The notes under the pieces: model-generated
Database searches by the model: none
Told to the model about the DNA's origin: nothing
The model's input: the letters and a program-made list of their open reading frames with translations, nothing else
Shown here: positions 32,306 through 36,914 of the stretch, one piece after another
Layout: every line of letters starts with the position of its first letter
Position numbering within the stretch: the first letter of the stretch is position 1
Origin: Rickettsiales bacterium
Lineage (GTDB): Bacteria; Pseudomonadota; Alphaproteobacteria; Rs-D84
NCBI GenBank assembly: GCA_031288835.1
Contig: JAITQO010000010.1
Coordinates: forward strand, 1-36,914
Length of the DNA stretch: 36,914 bases
Direction: 5' to 3'
Made by a program: the position numbers and the translations under genes

Positions 32306-34369
32306 TTATTCTATCACCAATTCCTTGTTTTTCACGTCGACATTCACGCTTCCTCCATCGGTGATTTGACCCGACAGAATCTTTTCGGCAATCGGGTCCT
32401 CCAGAGCCGACATTATGAACCGCCTCAGCGGCCGCGCGCCGTATGCCATGTCGAATCCATTGGCCGCCAGCCATTCCGCCGCCTTGTCGGAAACGTGCAG
32501 CGTTATGCGGCGCTCGGCCAGACGTTTTTCCAGTTCGCGCAGCTGTATGCGCACAATCCGCGGCATTTCCTTTATCGTCAGCGCGTTGAAGAACACGAAT
32601 TCGTCGACGCGGTTTATGAACTCGGGCAAGAACTGCTTCTGCACGGCCTCCATGTCTTTCAGATTGCTGGTCATAATAATGATTGTGTTCGCAAAGCTGA
32701 CCGTGCGTCCCTGTCCGTCCGTTAGGCGCCCATCGTCCAGGATTTGCAGGAATATCTTGAAAATATCCGGATGCGCCTTTTCGATTTCGTCGAACAACAG
32801 AACCTGATACGGACGCCGGCGGATTGTTTCCGTCAGGGCGCCGCCCTGGTCGTATCCGACGTATCCCGGGGGCGCTCCGATAAGCCGCGCGACGCTGTGC
32901 GGCTCTTTATACTCGCTCATGTCGAACCGCGCAATGGCGGCATCGTCATTGAACAAATATTCTGCCAGGGTTTTCGCCAGTTCCGTTTTTCCAACACCAG
33001 TCGGTCCCAGAAACATAAACGAGCCCGTCGGCCGCCTCGGGTCCGCCAATCCGGCGCGCGAGCGTCGGATTGCCCGCGCGACGACGGAAAGAGCGTTGTC
33101 CTGCCCGACCACCCGCGCGCGCAGCGCGTCCTCTATTCCCAGCAGTTTCGCTTGCTCGTCGCCGGTCATCTTGTCGGCGGGCACACCGGTCCAGCGCGAG
33201 ACGACGGCCGCGATGTGCTCCGGCATGACGGTTTTATAATCATGCGCCGAATTGTTTTTTTCAAGCTCCGCGATTTGTTTTTCCAATTCCGGAACGCGTC
33301 CGTATTGCAGAGACGACGCCTTTTCGAAATCCCCGCCGCGCATTGCGATTGCGATTTCGTTCTTCACGTTTTCGAGCTCAGTCATGGCGTTGGAAAGCGC
33401 GTGGATTTGCTTTTGCTTCGCCTGCCATTCGGCCATCAATTTGTCCTCTTCCTCCTGCTCGGACGCAATCAGTTTTTCCAAATCATTCAGGCGTTTTTTG
33501 GAATCATCGTCCTTTTCTTTCTTCAGCGCGCTTTGTTCGATTTTCAACTGCATCAAATGGCGCGACACCTCGTCCAGTTTTTCCGGACGCGATGAAACCT
33601 CGATTCGCAGACGCGCCGCCGCCTCGTCCATCAAATCAATCGCCTTGTCCGGAAGAAACCTGTCGGCGATGTATCTGTCGGACAGTTTCACCGCGCTGAC
33701 CAGCGCGGCGTCGGAAATGCGGACGCCGTGATGCTGCTCGTATTTTTCCTTTAACCCGCGCAGAATTGAAATCGTGTCGTCAATCGTGGGCTCGTCGATA
33801 AACACCGGCTGGAAACGCCGCGCGAGCGCGGGGTCTTTTTCGATGTATTCGCGATATTCGTCCAAGGTTGTCGCGCCAAGGCAGTGCAGTTCGCCGCGCG
33901 CCAGCATGGGCTTCAACAGGTTTCCGGCGTCCATAGCGCCGTCCGCCTTGCCCGCGCCGACCATCGTGTGCAATTCGTCTATAAAGAGAATTATTTTTCC
34001 ATCCGCCTCCTTGATGCCGTTCAGAACGGACTTCAACCTTTCTTCGAATTCGCCGCGGTATTTCGCGCCGGCCAACAGCGCGCCCAAATCTAATGAAAGC
34101 AACTGTTTTTTCATCAGCGATTCCGGGACGTCGCCGGAAATTATGCGTCCGGCCAATCCCTCCACAATCGCGGTTTTCCCAACGCCGGCGTTCCCAATCA
34201 GAACGGGATTATTTTTCGTGCGGCGGGATAGAACCTGGATTGTGCGGCGGATTTCGTCATCTCGGCCGATTACAGGGTCAAGTTTCCCATTGGCGGCCAG
34301 TTCCGTAAAATCGGTCGTGAACTTTTTCAATGCCTCCGTCGGCTTCAATTCCTGTTCTTCGGGATTCAT
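32306..34369 (-). CDS. clpB: ClpB-type disaggregase lacking the N-terminal domain
   Basis: The 687-residue product has two AAA+ modules: Walker A GNAGVGKT (59-66) with ILFIDE, and GPTGVGKT (455-462) with VLLFDE. Between them a Lys/Glu-rich coiled coil (about 260-375) is the middle domain that marks ClpB rather than ClpA or ClpC. The double Clp_N domain of about 140 residues is absent, and normal ClpB has about 860. The start is firm: AGGTG lies 6 bases before ATG 34369, and the first residues already lead into the D1 domain. It works with DnaK to resolubilise aggregates. Structured RNAs flank it on both sides. Confidence 0.9.
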   Translation of the reverse strand: MNPEEQELKPTEALKKFTTDFTELAANGKLDPVIGRDDEIRRTIQVLSRRTKNNPVLIGNAGVGKTAIVEGLAGRIISGDVPESLMKKQLLSLDLGALLAGAKYRGEFEERLKSVLNGIKEADGKIILFIDELHTMVGAGKADGAMDAGNLLKPMLARGELHCLGATTLDEYREYIEKDPALARRFQPVFIDEPTIDDTISILRGLKEKYEQHHGVRISDAALVSAVKLSDRYIADRFLPDKAIDLMDEAAARLRIEVSSRPEKLDEVSRHLMQLKIEQSALKKEKDDDSKKRLNDLEKLIASEQEEEDKLMAEWQAKQKQIHALSNAMTELENVKNEIAIAMRGGDFEKASSLQYGRVPELEKQIAELEKNNSAHDYKTVMPEHIAAVVSRWTGVPADKMTGDEQAKLLGIEDALRARVVGQDNALSVVARAIRRSRAGLADPRRPTGSFMFLGPTGVGKTELAKTLAEYLFNDDAAIARFDMSEYKEPHSVARLIGAPPGYVGYDQGGALTETIRRRPYQVLLFDEIEKAHPDIFKIFLQILDDGRLTDGQGRTVSFANTIIIMTSNLKDMEAVQKQFLPEFINRVDEFVFFNALTIKEMPRIVRIQLRELEKRLAERRITLHVSDKAAEWLAANGFDMAYGARPLRRFIMSALEDPIAEKILSGQITDGGSVNVDVKNKELVIE

Positions 34370-34389
34370 ACAAAACACCTCTTTTTCGG

Positions 34390-34419
34390 ATTATATAGTT
34401 CGCGGCGCAAGATTTTCAA
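34390..34419 (-). promoter_or_regulatory. promoter of clpB
   Basis: TTGAAA (34414-34419), 18 bases, TATAAT (34390-34395) on the minus strand; +1 near 34383 gives a 13-14 base leader. It looks like a housekeeping promoter; no clear heat-shock CCCCAT-type -10 is seen. It is back-to-back with the promoter of RNA copy B. Confidence 0.6.
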
Positions 34420-34445
34420 TAGGAACGGATTCTGTTTTTTTTCGC

Positions 34446-34474
34446 TTGCACTGGCGCACGGATAATTCTATAAT
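34446..34474 (+). promoter_or_regulatory. promoter of structured RNA copy B
   Basis: TTGCAC (34446-34451), exactly 17 bases, TATAAT (34469-34474); +1 at G34481. Same geometry as the promoter of copy A. Confidence 0.82.
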
Positions 34475-34480
34475 ATGACT

Positions 34481-34689
34481 GAATCCAAAGGGATTTGGGT
34501 TCGGGTTTATCAAAACCTATCTATTGCGGTGCGGAAGCGCCGTTATCCTAAGAATGCCGATGTTTGGCACCGGAATCCCGACTTGGTCGGGTATGTGTGG
34601 CTATATAATAGGATTCGTCCGAAGACCACGGAGTCATTCAATAGATGATTTTGATAATGCCCGACCGCCAATATCCTTGGCGGTTTTTT
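34481..34689 (+). ncRNA. structured RNA, copy B (novel family candidate, upstream of Cys-rich exported protein)
   Basis: About 209 nt. The first 16 bases equal copy A and form the same hairpin. The long-range helices are UCGGG/CCCGA (34501-34505 with 34660-34664), UUAUCAAAA/UUUUGAUAA (34507-34515 with 34649-34657) and AUCUAUUG/CAAUAGAU (34519-34526 with 34639-34646). Interior hairpins are CGGUGC-GGAA-GCGCCG (GNRA-type loop), UGCC/GGCA and CCCGAC/GUCGGG. Motifs shared with copy A are UAUCC.AA.A..GC and CGGARUCAUUC. Ends in a terminator 20 bases before the next gene. Confidence 0.78.
34665..34689 (+). terminator. intrinsic terminator ending structured RNA copy B
   Basis: CCGCCAA/TTGGCGG around TATCC, then TTTTTT. 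It directly abuts helix CCCGA (34660-34664). Confidence 0.87.
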
Positions 34690-34708
34690 AGTAATTTAGG
34701 AGTGGAAT

Positions 34709-35266
34709 ATGAAACTGTTGTTGTTTACCGTGATTATGTCTATTATAACTTTCAATCTTATGGCGATGATAAGGAGGAGCTATTACATCGTCACAAGCAA
34801 AGGCACAATCTCGCTCGGCATGCTCATTTCGATTGACCCGATTTTCGATAATTGCGGCGCTTCATCGATAAGCTGCGCAAATAATACATATTCTAATTCC
34901 GACGGCAGATTATGCGGGAACAACGGGGTGTGCACATCTCAGTCGAGCTATTACGGTAGCGATATTTATCACAAGTATACCGTCAATTTCGAGAATTGTT
35001 CTTCACCCCCCGGGTGGACCGATGTATCTGGGACAAACTACCAGAAAGCCAGTTGCGACGGAAACACATTTTACCGCTGCAAGGGCGGATTTTATGGGAA
35101 AAGCCAAAGTTGCAGCGAATGCCCGTCGTTTTCGTTTGATGGGGTAAATGTTCCTGTGACCAGCATTGCGGGTGATAATTTCGAGTTGGAAACATGTTAT
35201 GCAGTTCCGGGCGATTACAATGGCACCGTAGGCAGGTTCTCAATCCCTGGTTCATGTTATTATTAA
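34709..35266 (+). CDS. Cys-rich exported protein of unknown function
   Basis: The 185-residue product has a hydrophobic N-terminal segment (about residues 2-20) as signal peptide or anchor. An extracytoplasmic part with about a dozen Cys follows, several in short-spaced pairs (FYRCKGGFYGKSQSCSECPS), ending in FSIPGSCYY. The pattern suggests a disulfide-stabilised surface or secreted protein. TAGGAGTGG precedes the ATG. No separate promoter is evident between the RNA terminator (34689) and the start, so expression may depend on read-through of structured RNA copy B. No family recognised. Confidence 0.7.
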   Translation: MKLLLFTVIMSIITFNLMAMIRRSYYIVTSKGTISLGMLISIDPIFDNCGASSISCANNTYSNSDGRLCGNNGVCTSQSSYYGSDIYHKYTVNFENCSSPPGWTDVSGTNYQKASCDGNTFYRCKGGFYGKSQSCSECPSFSFDGVNVPVTSIAGDNFELETCYAVPGDYNGTVGRFSIPGSCYY

Positions 35267-35379
35267 TAAGCCGCGGTCTCTTTTTGCGTTCTGGACGGCT
35301 TGGACAGCTGGCGTCGCCGCTCCGCTGTCCTTGCATTGCCTTAATCTCCTTCGCCAGCGGAGGAGATTTTTCTGTCAAC

Positions 35380-35408
35380 TTGACAACAACCGGCAAATCA
35401 GATAGCAT
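35380..35408 (+). promoter_or_regulatory. promoter of the murD-like gene, predicted leaderless
   Basis: TTGACA (35380-35385), a 17-base spacer and TAGCAT (35403-35408). Predicted +1 at 35415 leaves one base before ATG 35416. Confidence 0.7.
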
Positions 35409-35415
35409 GCAGCGC

Positions 35416-36618
35416 ATGCGAACATTGGAACTTATCGGAAAGAAAGTCTACGTTTGGGGCATGGGCGTCGAAGGAAACGCCGTGCGTGATTTTCTGGCGG
35501 AAAAACATCCCGAACTAAAAGTCGGAACCATCGAAAACGATGTTGTTCCGGATGACGCAGAAATCGTCATAAAGTCCCCGGGCGTCAGCATTTATAAGGA
35601 CGAATATGTCCGCGCCGCCGCGCGGGGCGTCCGATTCACCAGCATGATGAACATATTCTTTGCCGAATTGCGCGCACAGCCAAAGCGCCCAATCGTCATC
35701 GCAATCACCGGAACAAAAGGAAAAACGACAACCGCTTCGATGCTTGCCTTCATGTTGGAAAAACTGGAAAAAAACGTCGGCCTCGGCGGAAATATCGGAA
35801 CCGTTCCCTTGGGATTTTTGGGCCGTGACTTGGATTACATCGTTTTGGAATTGTCCAATTTCCAAATTACGTCTTTGGAATACTGGCCGGATTATTGCCA
35901 GGTCGTTTCGATTTCCCCGGCGCATTTGGACTGGCACCTGAATTATGAAAACTACAAACGCGACAAATTGCGACTGTTGCCGCACTGCAAAAAGGTATTT
36001 TTATGCGGATATGACAAATACCTGAAAACGTTGGATTTGCCGAACGCAAAGTTTTATTACAAAACGCCCCTGCCAGTGCCGCCGCTGCAAGTAATGGGCG
36101 AGCATAACCTTATCAACCTTTCCGGAGCGTTGGAAATCATCGCGGAACTCGGGCTGGATGCGGAAAGGGCGCTATCGTTCATGCCGGACTTCAAGCCGGT
36201 GGAGCATCGGCTTGAAAAAGTCCATGAAAAAAACGGTTACATATTCATAAACGACTCAATCGCGACGGTCGCGGAATCTACGATTGCGGGAATCAAGGCG
36301 TTCGCCGGGAGGCCGCTTGCGGTGATTGTCGGCGGATACGACAATAAAAGCGCGAATTTTGGCGAATTATCGCGTTTCGTTACGGAAAACGACGATGTGA
36401 AAATCGCGGTCGGATTGCCGGATACGGGACGGCTGGTCGACAGCCCGAAACTTAAAATGGTCGGGGCAAGCATGAAAGAAGCGGTTGATGCCGCTATCGC
36501 CGCCCTGCCCGGCGGCGGCGTCGTCTTGCTTTCGCCCGCCGCACAATCGTTCAACATGTATAAGAACTATAAAGAACGCGGCGAAGATTTTACGAACTGC
36601 GCGAAAGCCGCTATTTGA
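35416..36618 (+). CDS. murD: UDP-N-acetylmuramoylalanine--glutamate ligase (MurD family)
   Basis: The 400-residue product has the three Mur ligase domains: N-terminal GKKVYVWGMGVEGNAV, ATP loop ITGTKGKTTTASML (about 95-108), LELSNFQI and SPAHLDWH in the centre, and MGEHNLINLSGA, EHRLEKV and FINDSIATVAEST in the C-terminal domain. It adds glutamate to UDP-MurNAc-L-Ala in the cytosol. It is somewhat short (MurD is usually 430-450), and the conserved DSKAT reads DSIAT. The start is chosen by the promoter ending just before ATG 35416; no ribosome site exists, and ATG 35407 overlaps the -10 box. The frame's extension to 35194 is not coding. Confidence 0.85.
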   Translation: MRTLELIGKKVYVWGMGVEGNAVRDFLAEKHPELKVGTIENDVVPDDAEIVIKSPGVSIYKDEYVRAAARGVRFTSMMNIFFAELRAQPKRPIVIAITGTKGKTTTASMLAFMLEKLEKNVGLGGNIGTVPLGFLGRDLDYIVLELSNFQITSLEYWPDYCQVVSISPAHLDWHLNYENYKRDKLRLLPHCKKVFLCGYDKYLKTLDLPNAKFYYKTPLPVPPLQVMGEHNLINLSGALEIIAELGLDAERALSFMPDFKPVEHRLEKVHEKNGYIFINDSIATVAESTIAGIKAFAGRPLAVIVGGYDNKSANFGELSRFVTENDDVKIAVGLPDTGRLVDSPKLKMVGASMKEAVDAAIAALPGGGVVLLSPAAQSFNMYKNYKERGEDFTNCAKAAI

Positions 36619-36645
36619 TAATACGCTAACCAGGATTGCGGTGTG

Positions 36646-36661
36646 CCCGCCGTTCGGCGGG
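36646..36661. repeat. GC-rich hairpin after murD
   Basis: CCCGCCG and CGGCGGG pair around TT. There is no T-run, so it is a possible weak terminator or RNA-stabilising hairpin. Confidence 0.4.
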
Positions 36662-36707
36662 TCGTCTGGATGACGAAGAGCATCGTTGCCTCTTTTCATC
36701 ATATTTG

Positions 36708-36755
36708 CTTTCCTCCTTGTCATTCCCGCGAAGGCGGGAATGACAAGGAGGAAAG
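36708..36755. repeat. 22-bp perfect palindromic hairpin (REP/MITE-like)
   Basis: The arms 36708-36729 and 36734-36755 are perfect reverse complements with a 4-base loop, GAAG. The core around ATTCCCGCGAAGGCGGGAAT resembles the palindromic repeat units common in many proteobacterial genomes. It lies between converging genes and has no T-run on either side. Confidence 0.8.
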
Positions 36756-36796
36756 ATATGAGAATGACAAATCTTTTTGAATTGTCTTGAGTTTTA

Positions 36797-36914
36797 TTAT
36801 GGCAGCGCGAGGACGGCGGAGCGAGCGCACGAATGGTGCGTGCCGTACAGAACGCAACTCGCGCAGTAGTACGCGCAGTAGTTCGCGCAAACAGCCGCCG
36901 ACGAATACGAGTAC
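36797..36914 (-). CDS. C-terminal end of a Cys-rich protein (cut by window edge)
   Basis: A minus-strand frame enters from the right edge and ends in tandem TAA stops (36797-36799 and 36794-36796). Its 38 residues include spaced cysteines (AVCANYCAYYCASCVLYG) and end RSAVLALP. The direct nucleotide repeat CGCGCAGTAGT underlies the Cys repeat. It resembles the Cys-rich style of the 34709 product, but this is a short piece and could be a chance frame. Confidence 0.4.
   Translation of the reverse strand, partial: YSYSSAAVCANYCAYYCASCVLYGTHHSCARSAVLALP

Noticed and set aside
31956-34689. Structured RNAs as tmRNA, 6S, SRP RNA or RNase P RNA
   Set aside because: No tRNA-like CCA end or tag frame, no P-RNA conserved core, no SRP helix-8 motif, and two copies with multibranched interiors do not fit 6S; judged by eye only.
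35194-35415. N-terminal extension of the murD frame
   Set aside because: It covers the 34709 gene's end and the promoter; MurD similarity begins just after 35416.
1-36914. CRISPR arrays and insertion sequences
   Set aside because: No regularly spaced direct repeats with unique spacers and no transposase frame were seen.

Overview
The window reads as chromosome from an uncultivated, probably host-associated Gram-negative bacterium, most likely an alphaproteobacterium. The Gram-negative call rests on an RND efflux pump with an outer-membrane factor, an Mpl-type muropeptide ligase, IHF/HU and a periplasmic AmiC-type amidase; the finer placement is inference. Core genes are scattered singly or in pairs, UGA works as a stop, and at least three genes seem to be read from leaderless mRNAs.

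Layout. (1) 1-3338 (+): four genes for exported proteins (one cut by the window edge), including a glycine-zipper protein and an HExxH protein. (2) 3460-9789: a mosaic island bounded by two near-identical 45-nt tRNA-Phe 3'-half copies lying in inverted orientation. It holds a tyrosine integrase, a coupled unknown gene, an HTH protein, an HUH-like Rep candidate, a membrane/lipoprotein ORF, an Abi_C abortive-infection gene, an intact tRNA-Phe and decayed phage genes. A NucS-like nuclease gene (9813-10745) follows directly. (3) 10830-11152: ABC exporter remnant. (4) 11337-16595 (-): a metal-efflux operon (Cys/His-rich secreted protein, outer-membrane factor, very short adaptor, CzcA-type pump). 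(5) 16947-18248 (-): mpl. (6) 18430-21560 (+): a second exported coiled-coil/glycine-zipper operon. (7) 21595-26052 (-): fused accDA coupled to ihf/hup, a coiled-coil membrane protein, an acyl-CoA ligase-like gene. (8) 26278-30764: ogt, tRNA-Ser(CGA), radC, map, a YbhN-like membrane protein and amiC. (9) 30801-35266: glycosyltransferase, clpB without its N-domain, a Cys-rich exported protein and two paralogous structured RNAs. (10) 35416-36914: murD-like ligase, a long perfect hairpin and the end of a Cys-rich gene.

The strongest candidate for something undescribed is the RNA pair at 31956-32175 (-) and 34481-34689 (+). Each has a sigma70-type promoter with a 17-bp spacer, the same first 16 nucleotides, the same nested long-range helices supported by base changes that keep pairing, shared internal motifs and a nearly identical intrinsic terminator. 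Each ends just upstream of a same-strand gene, so they could be cis-acting leaders (riboswitch or attenuator) or a stand-alone sRNA family. I do not recognise them as a known family.

Other notable points are the exported glycine-zipper operons, the miniature efflux adaptor, the fused carboxyltransferase, the layered tRNA-Phe island and the leaderless transcripts.
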